Assembly (NCBI GenBank): GCA_965226045.1 | Contig: CBDDBU010000027.1 | Location: 62,001 to 126,000 of the forward strand | Source: CBDDBU01 sp965226045 | GTDB lineage: Bacteria; Pseudomonadota; Alphaproteobacteria; VGEJ01 | Direction of reading: 5' to 3' | Length of the DNA stretch: 64,000 bases | Part shown: positions 24,901-33,330 of the stretch, one piece after another | Layout: every line of letters begins with the position of its first letter | Numbering within the stretch: the first letter of the stretch is position 1 | Position numbers and translations under genes: made by a program | The notes under the pieces: generated by a model | What the model saw: only the letters and a program-made list of their open reading frames with translations | What the model was told of the DNA's origin: nothing | Database searches by the model: none

Positions 24901-26435
24901 CGCTGTCGCGCTGGCACGAGGACCTCGCCGCCCATGACGAGGCCTTCGCGTGCCTGCAAGATCTTCTTGACCCCTCATCCTTCGCAACCACAGTCGTCAA
25001 GGCCTTCCGGGAATGGGGCCAGGGGCTGTTGCGCCTGGCCACGGCGCTCGTCCGGGAGAATGCCGCGCTCGAGCGGGAGAACGCGACCCTGCGGGACCGC
25101 ATCGCCGAGCTCGAGCGGAGCGCGGCGCTTGACAGCACCACCAGCAGCAAGCCGCCCGCCAGCGACGGCCTGCGCAAGAAGAGCGGAACCCAGAGGCGCA
25201 CCCGAAGCCAGCGCGGCAAGTCCGGCAGGCCAAGCGGCGGCCAGCCGGGCCACAAGGGAACGACGCTGGCGCGGACCGAGAGCCCGGACCATGTTGTGGA
25301 TCATGACCCCTCCGCCTGTTCGGGCTGCGGCGCACCGCTGTCGGACGCCGACCGTCACCGCGCGCCCGTCTGTCGACAGGTCTTCGATGTGCCCGAGCCA
25401 CGCCCCCTGGAGGTCACCGAACACCGCGCCCATCGCTGCCTCTGCGGCGCCTGCGCCACCGTGACAGGAGCCGTCTTCCCGGACGGCGTGACCGCCCCGG
25501 TCCAGTACGGGCCACGCATCACCGCCTGGGTGAGCTACCTGCTGTACGCCCAGTTCGTTCCCGAGAAGCGCTTGGCCGAACTCATGAGCGACCTCTTCGC
25601 AGTGTCCATCTCCACAGCCACGATCACCGCCATGGGCTGGCGAACCGCCAGGCGCTTCGAGCCCTTCCTCGCCCATGTCGCAGACGTGATCCGCACAGCG
25701 GTCCCGGTCAAGCACCTCGACGAAACCGGCCTGCGGATCGCCGCCCGTACCCGCTGGCTCCACGTGCTGTGCACCCCATTCCTGACCGTCCTGCGCATCG
25801 GCGCGGGACGCGGCGATGTCGAAAAGGACCTCGAAGGCATCCTCATCCATGACGATTACGCCGCCTACTTCACCCTCAAGGGCGTGCGCCACGGCGCCTG
25901 CAACGCCCATCACCTGCGCGAACTCCAGGCCCTGATCGACATCGAGAAGGAAGACTGGGCAAAGAGCATGCACCGCCTCCTTGAGCGCGCACACAGGGCT
26001 ACCCGCTTCGCCCGTGAGAACGGCCGCGACGTGCCCGCCTCCCTGGTGGCCCGGATCTCGCGGGCCTGGGCCCGCATCCTCGACCACGCCATCGCCTTCC
26101 ACGAGGCGCAGCCGCCGCTCCGGACCGGCAAGCGCGGACGAAAGAAACACCGCATCGGTCATAACCTCGCGCTCCGCCTCCGCAAGCACAAGGAGGGATG
26201 CCTGCGATTCCTCACCGACCCGCGCACGCCGTTTACGAACAATGAGGCCGAACGTGACCTCCGAATGGCCAAGCTGCGCCAGAAAATCTCCGGTGGCTTC
26301 CGCTCCGAGAGGGGTGCCTACAACTTCGCCAGAATGCGTGCCGTCATCGCCACCGCCCGAAAGCAAGGCTGGAACGTCCTCCAGACCCTGGTGCATCCCG
26401 ATCCGATGCAACTAATCCCCCAACTGCGCCTCTGA
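24897..26435 (+). CDS. IS66-family transposase (TnpC-like)
   Basis: A 512-residue transposase. An N-terminal coiled coil (RENAALERENATLRDRIAEL) and a basic KPPASDGLRKKS linker lead to a zinc-finger-like CSGCGAPL (residue about 141) with a second CLCGAC pair. The DDE core contains VKHLDETGLRIAARTRWLHV, ILIHDDYAAYF and FTNNEAERDLRMAKLRQKIS (catalytic Glu). It ends with a normal C-terminus. The start is the GTG at 24897, overlapping the methyltransferase stop, so translation is probably coupled. No frame damage is seen. Confidence 0.92.
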   Translation: MTLSRWHEDLAAHDEAFACLQDLLDPSSFATTVVKAFREWGQGLLRLATALVRENAALERENATLRDRIAELERSAALDSTTSSKPPASDGLRKKSGTQRRTRSQRGKSGRPSGGQPGHKGTTLARTESPDHVVDHDPSACSGCGAPLSDADRHRAPVCRQVFDVPEPRPLEVTEHRAHRCLCGACATVTGAVFPDGVTAPVQYGPRITAWVSYLLYAQFVPEKRLAELMSDLFAVSISTATITAMGWRTARRFEPFLAHVADVIRTAVPVKHLDETGLRIAARTRWLHVLCTPFLTVLRIGAGRGDVEKDLEGILIHDDYAAYFTLKGVRHGACNAHHLRELQALIDIEKEDWAKSMHRLLERAHRATRFARENGRDVPASLVARISRAWARILDHAIAFHEAQPPLRTGKRGRKKHRIGHNLALRLRKHKEGCLRFLTDPRTPFTNNEAERDLRMAKLRQKISGGFRSERGAYNFARMRAVIATARKQGWNVLQTLVHPDPMQLIPQLRL

Positions 26436-26524
26436 GAACACCGGCACCGCTACCAGCCCGGACCCCCACGATCCCTCACATACAAACGCTCGGGCCAATC
26501 AGACCTGGGTAGTTACGAGTTTGT

Positions 26525-27149
26525 TGAAGAAGCGCTCGACCAGGTTGCGGTGGCGATAGATTTTCAGGTCAACGACGCGGCGGACCCGGACGTTGCTCGG
26601 GCTCGGGATATGGGCGGTCGCGCCGTTGGCCTCGATCAGCTCGATGATGGCGCGAGAGAAGAAGCCGCGGTCGGCAACCACGTCGCGCGCCAGACGCAAC
26701 CCCTCGATGAGAGCCGGGAACGTCGTTTTGTCGGAAGCCTGGCCGGGCGTCAGCACGAGACGGACCGGCAGGCCATGGGCGGTGCTCAATCCTCCACGAG
26801 AACGGCCGATGGCGTTATCGGCGCCCCCTTTTTACCGCCAGCGGCGTGCTGGTGGGCGCGGACAATCGAGGTGTCAATCAGATGCAGCGAAGCCGGCGAT
26901 TGTTCCGCCAGTGCCTCGAATATCCTCAGCCACACGCCTTTCTTGGCCCATCGGTTGAAACGGTTATAGACCGTCGTGTAGGGCCCGTACCGCTCAGGCA
27001 GGTCGCGCCCATGGCGAGCCCGTGCGCAAAATGAAGAAGATGCCATTGAGAACCCGCCGATCATCCTGGCGCGGCACCCCGCGCGGCTTGTTCGGCAACA
27101 GAGGCGCCATGATCCCCCACTCCGCATCCGCAAGGTCAAATCGAGCCAT
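26525..27149 (-). pseudogene. IS5-family transposase, main part, frameshifted and truncated by the IS66-family insertion
   Basis: From an ATG at 27149 the frame reads MARFDLADAEWGIMAPLLPN and on to ILRTGSPW. It must then shift near 27005 to RDLPERYGPYTTVYNRFNRW, and shift again at the A5G5 run near 26830 to reach the DDE portion LPVRLVLTPGQASDKTTFPA, VVADRGFFSRAIIELIE and HRNLVERFFNKL. The second shift is the programmed one used in this group. The first shift looks like damage. The remaining C-terminus lies at 23964-24085. Confidence 0.75.
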
Positions 27150-27301
27150 CGTTCAAGCCTCCGTCGTTTGGAAGCTTGAATCACAAGTCGCCCCTCAAGG
27201 GAACCCCCTTTATGAATACAGAACCTAGCAGCCTGTCGGACTGAGGTCCGCGAGAATGGGTGTGGACGGATCGCGATGTGGAGAGGTCATGGGATCGAGC
27301 G

Positions 27302-27502
27302 CCTTTCGTGAGGACACGGAGTGCGGTCGCTTGGCCGCGCGTACCGCAGGGTGAGTATACTCTTATGCCCTCTCGTGAGGGCACGAAGTACGTTCGCTTG
27401 CTCGCGCGTGCCGCAAGGCGAGCATACTCTTATTCCTTTTCGCGAGGTACGGAGTCCGGCCGCCTGCTCAAGCGTATTGCAAGGTGAACATTCTCTTTAT
27501 GT
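27302..27502. repeat. Three tandem copies of a 67-bp unit
   Basis: Imperfect repeats with exact 67-bp spacing: TCGTGAGG at 27306, TCGTGAGG at 27373 and TCGCGAGG at 27440, with matching blocks such as GAGTATACTCTTATG / GAGCATACTCTTATT / GAACATTCTCTTTATG. The third copy overlaps the last 12 codons of the IS1182 transposase (minus strand), so the others look like duplications of the gene's 3' end that have since diverged. Confidence 0.85.
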
Positions 27503-28826
27503 TCCAGGCCAGGGTCACCAGGTTCCATTCGCCCGTGACCTTGTCCAGGCCGCGTAGCGAGAACTGGCGGAAGCCCATGGCCGATTTGATGATGCCGAAC
27601 ACCGGTTCCGGCGTTTGCTTGCGCAGGGCGTAGAGTTGCCGGCCCTCGGGCGTCGCCAGTCGATGTGTCATCGCTTCCAGCGGCGTCGGGTTCTCCGGGG
27701 GCGGCGGCGCGCCGGCGAAGCGGTCCTTCCAGGAGAGATGATGGCGTTCCCGGCCGGGCGTGATCAACGGCGCGATCTCGGCCTCGGCGCAGGCGTTCAC
27801 GTTGGCCTCGCTGAAGTAGCCGCTGTCCGCCAGCAGGGTCTCGGGCGCGCCCAGCGCCTCGGGAAGGCGGGCGAGCGCTTCCAGCGCCGGCTCGATTTGC
27901 CGCTTGTCGTTGGGGGCCTGGACCACGTCGTTGGTGACCACCAGCAGGCTGTCGGCCGCCACCAGGGCTTGGGCGTTGTAGGCCTGTTCGAAGCCGCCGC
28001 CGGCCACCGGCATGATGCGCGAGTCCGCGTCGGTCAGATTGACCTGGTCCTTCGGCCCGGGCCCGGCCACCGGCGGCTCGGGTGGACGGCCGCCCGGCTT
28101 GCGGCCCGTCTTCTCGGCCTTCTCCGCGCGCGCCTCGAGCTTCGCCTCGTACTCGGCCCGTTCCCGCTCAAGGCGTTCGCGCGCCCGCGCCTCGATCACC
28201 GCCTTAGCCTCGGCGATGCGGGCCAGACGATCCTCGCGCCGGGCCAGTTCCTCGGGCACCGACATCCCGTCGGGCACATCCGCCCCATCGGCCGCCTCCG
28301 CCAACGCCATCAACTCCGCCACCTCGGCCTTCAACCGGGCTTCGAGCTCGCAGGCGTGTTTCCACGACAGCGCGCTGTGCCGGCTCGCGTTGGCGTGCAC
28401 CTTGGTGCCGTCCAGCGCCACCGTGCCGAGCTTCAGCACCCCGGCTTCCCGGGCCAGCAGCAGCACCTCGACGAACAGCCCTTCGATCCGGTCGAGAAAA
28501 CGCCGCCGGAACGCGGCGATGGTATCGTGGTCGGGATGATCGTTGGCCGCGATGAAGCGGAAAGCGACAGAATCATAGGTCGCGCGCTCCAACTTGCGGC
28601 TCGAAAACACCCCCGTGGCGTAGCCGTAGACCAGAAGCCCCAGCAGCATGCTCGGGTGATAGGACGCCGAGCCCGAGCCGCGATAGGCCTTCACGAACGC
28701 CGAGAGGTCCAACTGCTCGATCACCTCGACCACGAAGCGCGCCAGATGCCGCTCGGGAAGCCATTCCTCCACCGACGGCGGCAGCAGAAACCCCGTCTCC
28801 CGGTCGACCGGTCGGAAATTGCTCAT
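27468..28826 (-). CDS. IS1182-family transposase
   Basis: A 452-residue DDE transposase. The DUF772 N-terminal domain (FVVEVIEQLDLSAFVKAYRG, YHPSMLLGLLVYGYATGVFS) is followed by the first Asp in LGTVALDGTKVHANASRHSA. A long charged helical insertion follows (RARERLERERAEYEAKLEAR). The DDE-like TLLADSGYFSEANVNACAEA and the C-terminal FSLRGLDKVTGEWNLVTLAW segment complete it. The ATG at 28826 begins MSNFRPVDRETGFLLPPSV, the family start. The frame is intact. Confidence 0.92.
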   Translation of the reverse strand: MSNFRPVDRETGFLLPPSVEEWLPERHLARFVVEVIEQLDLSAFVKAYRGSGSASYHPSMLLGLLVYGYATGVFSSRKLERATYDSVAFRFIAANDHPDHDTIAAFRRRFLDRIEGLFVEVLLLAREAGVLKLGTVALDGTKVHANASRHSALSWKHACELEARLKAEVAELMALAEAADGADVPDGMSVPEELARREDRLARIAEAKAVIEARARERLERERAEYEAKLEARAEKAEKTGRKPGGRPPEPPVAGPGPKDQVNLTDADSRIMPVAGGGFEQAYNAQALVAADSLLVVTNDVVQAPNDKRQIEPALEALARLPEALGAPETLLADSGYFSEANVNACAEAEIAPLITPGRERHHLSWKDRFAGAPPPPENPTPLEAMTHRLATPEGRQLYALRKQTPEPVFGIIKSAMGFRQFSLRGLDKVTGEWNLVTLAWNIKRMFTLQYA

Positions 28827-28928
28827 GACGGCCTCCATCACGCGCGGGCAAATCAACTGATACCATCGAATCCTATTTCGACTCCCGGCTCAAGTCCGAC
28901 AGGCTGCTAGGGGCGAGGCCGCCCGCTC

Positions 28929-30143
28929 TCAGTAGGCCGGCTCGTCCTCGGCTCGGCCGCCGCGATCGGCGTCCGTCACGTCGGCCTTGCGGAACGGCGT
29001 TCGTTCGCTCAGCCAGCCGATCTCCAGATCGACTTCCTCGCGCTCCCGTTCGAGGTAGTTGGCCAGCGCCTCGTGGAAACCGCGGTCGCGAATCCAGTGC
29101 GCCGAGTAGGTGTGCACCGGCGTATAGCCGCGCTGGAGCTTGTGCGGCCCTTGAGCGCCGGCCTCGACCCGGGCCAGGCCATGAGCGATGGCGAAGTCGA
29201 TGGCCTGGTAGTAGCACAGCTCGAAATGCAGGAACGGGTGATCCTCGGCGCAGCCCCAATAGCGCCCATAGAGCGCGTCCAAGCCGATCAGGTTGAGCGC
29301 CCCCGCGATGTAGCGCCCGGCCCGCTTGGCCATGATCAGCGCGATGCGCTCGCCCATGGTCTCGCCGATCAGGCTGAAGAATTGACGATTAAGGTAGGGG
29401 CTGCCCCATTTGCGCCCGGCGGTGTCCATGTAAAAGGCGTAGAACGCGTCCCAGTGAGCCTCTCTCAGATCGGCGCCGGTCGCGACCTCGATGGTGATGC
29501 CGTCGTCGGCCAGGGCGTCGCGGCGCTCGCGCCGGATCGTCTTACGCTTGCGCGCCGACAGTGCGGCGAGAAAATCGTCGAACGTCTCGTAGCCGTCGTT
29601 CCGCCAATGAAATTGCTCGCCGGTGCGCAGCAGGAGGCCAGCCTCGCCGAGCCGGCGCCACAACGCCTCGTTGGGGAAATTGATGTTGAGTGACGAAACC
29701 TCGAGGCGGCGCGCCAATTCGACGCAGCCGGCCAGCAGATAGCCCTCGATGCTGTCCGAGTCTGGTCCGGGCCGCACCAGCAAGCGGGGCCCAGTGACCG
29801 GCGTGAAGGGCACCGCCACCAGCAGCTTCGGATAATACCGGCCGCCGGCGCGCGTGTAGGCGGCGGCCCACGCGTGGTCGAAGACAAACTCGCCGTAGGA
29901 GTGACCCTTGAGGTACATCGGGACCGCGCCGACCAGATCGCCGTTGGCGTCCTCCATGATCAGGTGGTGTGGCGCCCAGCCCGCTTGAGGCGAGACCGAA
30001 CCGCTCGCCTCGAGGGCGGCGAGGAAGGCGTGGCTCACGAACGGGTTCTGATCGCCCGCGCAGGCGTCCCAGGCCGGGGCCGCCACCTCGCCGATATCAC
30101 CCAGCCCTTTGACGGCGATGGTTTCCTGTTCTCGATCACCCAT
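28929..30143 (-). CDS. COG3146 (DUF482) family predicted N-acyltransferase
   Basis: A 404-residue GNAT-fold protein of the COG3146 family: NPFVSHAFLAALEASGSV near the N-terminus, PMYLKGHSYGEFVFDHAWA, KRKTIRRERRDALADDGITI, and the second acyltransferase domain with GRKWGSPYLNRQFFSLIGE and YYQAIDFAIAHGLARVEAGAQG. This is the layout of FemAB-like two-domain transferases. The substrate is unknown. It starts 19 bases after the right CTAG of the IS1182-family element (its 3' end faces the element), so the coding region is intact. A truncated GDPD gene lies just upstream on the same strand. Confidence 0.85.
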   Translation of the reverse strand: MGDREQETIAVKGLGDIGEVAAPAWDACAGDQNPFVSHAFLAALEASGSVSPQAGWAPHHLIMEDANGDLVGAVPMYLKGHSYGEFVFDHAWAAAYTRAGGRYYPKLLVAVPFTPVTGPRLLVRPGPDSDSIEGYLLAGCVELARRLEVSSLNINFPNEALWRRLGEAGLLLRTGEQFHWRNDGYETFDDFLAALSARKRKTIRRERRDALADDGITIEVATGADLREAHWDAFYAFYMDTAGRKWGSPYLNRQFFSLIGETMGERIALIMAKRAGRYIAGALNLIGLDALYGRYWGCAEDHPFLHFELCYYQAIDFAIAHGLARVEAGAQGPHKLQRGYTPVHTYSAHWIRDRGFHEALANYLEREREEVDLEIGWLSERTPFRKADVTDADRGGRAEDEPAY

Positions 30144-30158
30144 GGCGTGCTGGCAGGA

Positions 30159-30895
30159 TCATGGCGCGGCCTCGAAGATGATGTTGTCGGCGAAAGCCGC
30201 CGCCAGCGCCCGCTCCGCTGAGGGCCGCACGGTCCAGGCTAAAAGTGGAACGCCCGCCGCGCGCAGTCCAAGTGCCTGGCGGCAGGGCAATGCCCGGGCA
30301 TCGTAGCCGACAAACGCGCACCGGGCCATTCGCGCAAGTGCCCGTGCCGATCGGCCCTCCCACCTCCAACCGGCCCCACCCATATCGCGCGCGCGACCTA
30401 GGCGGGGTCGGCGCAAAAGGTGTCCACGGGGAAGGCCAGGCGCATGACGAGCGAACCAGCGCGTGGTCGGCGGGTTGAACGACATCACGGCGCATTGGCC
30501 GTCATAATCCTGGAGCTGCTCGCGGACCCGATGTTCGACGCTACCCGTGTGGCGGCCCTCGCTCTTGACCTCGACCAGTACCGGCGCGCGGCCCGCGATC
30601 AGCGCCAATGCGGCGACCAGCGTCGGTACTGTTTGATTGGTACCGCCAATCCCCGCCTTGCCCAGCGCGGCGGCGCCGTGGTCGACGACACGCCCGCGCA
30701 GATCGGTGAGCCGCTCAGCCGCGCATCGTGGAAGACAACGCGCTCTCCATCGCGGCTCAACTGCACGTCGAGTTCGATCCCGTAGCCGCCAGCGACGGCC
30801 TTCTCAAAGGCGAGAAGGGTGTTCTCGGGTGTATCGCGATCGTGCAGCCCGCGATGGGCGAACGGACGATCGAGCAGCCAATATGGTGGCGGCAC
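30159..30895 (-). pseudogene. Glycerophosphodiester phosphodiesterase, frameshifted
   Basis: The GTG start at 30895 gives the GDPD N-terminus FAHRGLHDRDTPENTLLAFE (catalytic His-Arg and Glu) and GIELDVQLSRDGERVVFHD (Glu, Asp, second His). After HDARL the frame must shift near 30720 to ERLTDLRGRVVDHGAAALGK. It then continues with PVLVEVKSEG, CAVMSFNPP and the closing VPLLAWTVRPS. The restored length of about 245 residues is normal. A less conserved stretch around 30330-30420 may hide a compensating pair of shifts. The enzyme would hydrolyse glycerophosphodiesters to glycerol-3-phosphate. Error versus decay is unresolved. Confidence 0.7.
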
Positions 30896-30900
30896 CGGCT

Positions 30901-31368
30901 CTAGCGGAGCTCGAACAGCCCCTCGATCTCCACCGCGATACCCGATGGCAGCGCTCGCGCACCGATCGTCGTGCGCGCGTGGAGGCCGGCGTCGCCAAAC
31001 ACCTCGACCATCAAGTCGGAGGCGCCGTTCATGACCGTCGCGTGAACCGTGAATTCCGGCGTGCAGCGGATCAGGCCATAGAGCCGCACGCAGCGCCCGA
31101 CGCGGTCGAGATCACCACCACACGCATCGCGCAAGGTAGCGAGCAGCCCCAGGCCAACCAGACGAGCAGCTTGGGCGCCGTCCTCGACCGCCAAATCCTC
31201 GCCGAGCCGGCCCTTGACCAGCGTCCCATCGGCTTGTCGCGGGCCGTGTCCAGCGAGGTGGACGAGCCGCCCTACCGTCGCCGACATGACGTAGTTGGCG
31301 ACCGGCGATGCGCCGACCGGCAGATTGATCCCGAGTTCAGCGAGCCTTGCGTCTATCGTGCCGGGCAT
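30901..31368 (-). CDS. RidA (YjgF/YER057c/UK114) family protein, paralogue 1
   Basis: A 155-residue member of the long RidA subgroup: RLAELGINLPVGASPVANYV at the N-terminus, VHLAGHGP, and the C-terminal HARTTIGARALPSGIAVEIE with the Arg expected at the subunit-interface pocket (here GARALP). RidA proteins deaminate reactive enamines/imines from PLP enzymes; this subgroup's substrate is not certain. It lies 10 bases downstream of a close paralogue and 5 bases before the GDPD start, which suggests one transcript. The ATG at 31368 aligns with the start of the paralogue. Confidence 0.85.
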   Translation of the reverse strand: MPGTIDARLAELGINLPVGASPVANYVMSATVGRLVHLAGHGPRQADGTLVKGRLGEDLAVEDGAQAARLVGLGLLATLRDACGGDLDRVGRCVRLYGLIRCTPEFTVHATVMNGASDLMVEVFGDAGLHARTTIGARALPSGIAVEIEGLFELR

Positions 31369-31378
31369 CGCGACGGCC

Positions 31379-31849
31379 TCACGCGGAGACTTCGAATACG
31401 GCGTCGATTTCGACCGCCGAGCCGAGGGGGAGACTGCCGGCGCCGACGGCGAAGCGGGCGTGGCGGCCCTGGTCGCCGAATATCTCGACGATCGTATCGG
31501 AAGCGCCATTGACGACCGCAGGGTGATCGCCGAAGTCGGCCGTCGAGCTGACATAGCCGCCGAGACGGACGCACCGTACGACCCGGTCGAGATCGCCATC
31601 GCACGCCGCCTTGACCTGGGCGACGACGTTCAGTGCGCACAACCGTGCCGCAGCCCGGCCTTCCTCGACCTCGACACCGTCGCCGAGAATGCCGGTGTGG
31701 CGGACTTTGCCATCGGCGAGCGGAATCTGGCCGGCGACGAACACGAGGTTGCCGCTCTGAACGTAGGGGACGTAATTGGCGACCGGCGCCGGGCCCACCG
31801 GCAATTCGATCCCCAGCTCCTTTAGCCGAGCCTCGATCCGTCCCGCCAT
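31379..31849 (-). CDS. RidA (YjgF/YER057c/UK114) family protein, paralogue 2
   Basis: A 156-residue RidA-family protein, clearly related to the next gene on the strand (RLKELGIELPVGPAPVANYV versus RLAELGINLPVGASPVANYV). It has LVFVAGQIPLADGKVRHTG, LDRVVRCVRLGGYVSS and HARFAVGAGSLPLGSAVEID. The final Arg of the usual ARxxV/ALP pocket is replaced by GAGSLP, so activity may differ from paralogue 1. The two genes probably arose by tandem duplication. The start is the ATG at 31849. Confidence 0.85.
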   Translation of the reverse strand: MAGRIEARLKELGIELPVGPAPVANYVPYVQSGNLVFVAGQIPLADGKVRHTGILGDGVEVEEGRAAARLCALNVVAQVKAACDGDLDRVVRCVRLGGYVSSTADFGDHPAVVNGASDTIVEIFGDQGRHARFAVGAGSLPLGSAVEIDAVFEVSA

Positions 31850-31943
31850 GCCAGCCTCCCGACTGCTTCACGCCGCTCACCGTGGCCGGCGGCGGCGCGA
31901 TCATAGTCCTCAGCCTTTGCGCCGCCAAGACAGCGCCCGGGAG

Positions 31944-33330
31944 GTGTCAGTAGCAGATGATATGTCCGGGTTAGGTAGCAGACGATCTGTCCGGTTTTTG
32001 GAACGATTTGAAACCGGGGAGGTCGGATGCTACCGGAGGTCAGAGTGGCTCGGATTGTCGAGGCGCTTGGTCGGTATGGCAGTGGCCGGTTGAGTTGTTT
32101 GGAGGCGGCGGAGGTGTTGGGGATGAGCGAACGTCACTTTCGCCGGCTTCGGGATCGTTACGAGGCTGAGGGGGCGGAGGGCCTGATCGACCGGCGCCGC
32201 GGCCGAGCCTCTGGTCGGCGGGCGCCAGTGGACCAGATTGAGTGGCTGCTGGAGCAGTACCGGACGCGCTATTGGGACTTCACGACGAAGCACTTTCACG
32301 AGCACCTGGTGTGCGATCATGGCTTCGCCTACGGCTACACCTGGACCAAGCTTCAGCTTCAGCGGGCGGGTCTGGTGAAGCCGGCGAAGCGCCGCGGGGT
32401 GCACCGCCGGCGGCGGCCCAGGCGGCCGCTTCCCGGCATGCTGGTGTTCCAGGACGCCTCGCCCTTCCGCTGGCTTGCGGCGTTGGACCGAGAGCTGGAC
32501 CTGGTGGCGAGCATGGACGATGCCACGAGCGAGGTCTATTCGGCTTTTCTGGTGGAGGAGGAAAGCACGCACTCGAGCTTCCGGGGGCTCCAGGAGACGA
32601 TCGAGGCGAAGGGTCTGTTCTGCAGCTTCTACACCGACCGGGGGAGCCATTACTTCGTGACGCCGAAGGCCGGCGGTAAGGTCGACAAGGAGCGGCCGAC
32701 GCAGGTCGGGCGGGCGCTCTCGCAGCTCGGCATCGAGCACATCCCCTCCTATTCGCCACAGGCCCGGGGGCGGGTCGAGCGGCTCTTCGGCACGCTCCAG
32801 AACCGTCTGCCGCAAGAGCTCAGACTGGCCGGGATCAGCGACATCGAGGCGGCCAACCGCTACATCCGCGAGGTCTTCCTGCTGGCCTTCAACGCCCAAT
32901 TCGCCGTGCCGGCAGCCGAGCCAGGCTCCGCCTTCGTCGCCTACCTCGGGCCCGAGCTCACCGACATCCTTTCAATCCAGGAAGCCCGTCAGGTCCAGAA
33001 CGACAACACCGTGCGCTATCACGGGCTGCTCCTGCAGATCCCCGAACAGTCCCACCGCCGGCACTTCGTCAAGGCCAGCGTCCGCGTCCATGAATATCCC
33101 GACGGCACGCTCGCTGTCTTCCACGGCCCCAGATGCCTCGGACGCTACGATCAGGAGGGCAACCTCGAAACCGACAAGTCAAGCTTACGGGCCGCCTAAA
33201 TCCGCTCGGCGACCAAGCCTGTGGGGAAGTGGCAAGCCGCTCCGCGCCTTCCCACTTCCCCACAGGCCCAACAACAGCAGCGGACATTTAATGTGCTACC
33301 TAATCCGGACATCTTTACGTGTCATTGACA
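31944..33330 (+). mobile_element. ISNCY-type insertion element
   Basis: About 1,386 bp between two copies of the 15-mer GACAGCGCCCGGGAG (31929-31943 and 33331-33345), read as a target duplication. The ends are related inverted repeats: both begin TGTCA and contain ATGTCCGG. The left end repeats a GTAGCAGAnGATnTGTCCGG block twice (near 31950 and 31976), and a complementary GCTACCTAATCCGGAC block lies near the right end. A single intact transposase gene is inside. The exact first base (31944 or 31945) is uncertain. Confidence 0.8.
32027..33199 (+). CDS. ISNCY-family (IS481-like integrase core) transposase
   Basis: A 390-residue transposase. The N-terminal helix-turn-helix is CLEAAEVLGMSERHFRRLRD, followed by GLIDRRRGRASGRRAP. 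The rve-type DDE core has LVFQDASPFRWLAALDRELD (Asp), ASMDDATSEVYSAFLVEEES, CSFYTDRGSHYFVTPKAGG (Asp) and HIPSYSPQARGRVERLFGTL (Glu). The start given is the TTG/ATG region at 32027; an alternative start a few codons downstream is possible. The frame is undamaged. Confidence 0.88.
   Translation: MLPEVRVARIVEALGRYGSGRLSCLEAAEVLGMSERHFRRLRDRYEAEGAEGLIDRRRGRASGRRAPVDQIEWLLEQYRTRYWDFTTKHFHEHLVCDHGFAYGYTWTKLQLQRAGLVKPAKRRGVHRRRRPRRPLPGMLVFQDASPFRWLAALDRELDLVASMDDATSEVYSAFLVEEESTHSSFRGLQETIEAKGLFCSFYTDRGSHYFVTPKAGGKVDKERPTQVGRALSQLGIEHIPSYSPQARGRVERLFGTLQNRLPQELRLAGISDIEAANRYIREVFLLAFNAQFAVPAAEPGSAFVAYLGPELTDILSIQEARQVQNDNTVRYHGLLLQIPEQSHRRHFVKASVRVHEYPDGTLAVFHGPRCLGRYDQEGNLETDKSSLRAA

Larger units (their letters stand above)
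24086..26516 (+). mobile_element. IS66-family element carrying a DNA adenine methyltransferase
   Basis: A 2,431-bp element with exact 14-bp terminal inverted repeats, GTAACTACCCAGGT at 24086-24099 and its complement at 26503-26516. It is flanked by an exact 8-bp direct repeat, GAGTTTGT, at 24078-24085 and 26517-26524. The 8-bp duplication and GTAA ends are typical of IS66. It encodes a methyltransferase and a TnpC-type transposase, coupled by a 4-base overlap, and lacks the small tnpA and tnpB genes of classical IS66. Both genes are intact and the duplication is perfect, so the insertion is recent. Confidence 0.92.
23968..27224 (-). mobile_element. IS5-family (IS427-like) element split by an IS66-family insertion
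   Basis: Bounded by CTAG on both sides (23964-23967 and 27225-27228), a target used by this group. The terminal sequences are imperfect inverted repeats that share TCATAA and nearby G's: ATCGTGGCCTCATAATGG at the left, and GTTCTGTATTCATAAAGG as the reverse complement of the right end. Removing the nested element and one target copy leaves about 818 bp, a normal size. The transposase has the two-frame layout of the group with an A5G5 run at the overlap (near 26830) and further frame damage near 27005. Confidence 0.75.
27229..28906 (-). mobile_element. IS1182-family element
   Basis: The ends are exact 14-bp inverted repeats, CAGCCTGTCGGACT at 27229-27242 and AGTCCGACAGGCTG at 28893-28906. Each is bordered by CTAG (27225-27228 and 28907-28910), extending the palindromy to 18 bp. 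The left CTAG is shared with the IS5-family element. The transposase occupies most of the 1,678 bp, and the remaining left part holds a 67-bp tandem repeat. The element appears complete. Confidence 0.85.

Noticed and set aside
27302..27502. Repeat cluster considered as a CRISPR array
   Set aside because: The units are contiguous with no spacers, are imperfect, and number only three. They relate to the transposase 3' end, and no cas gene is present.
29073..29693. A 206-codon plus-strand frame opposite the COG3146 gene
   Set aside because: It is a shadow of the minus-strand acyltransferase, with no start signal or homology features.
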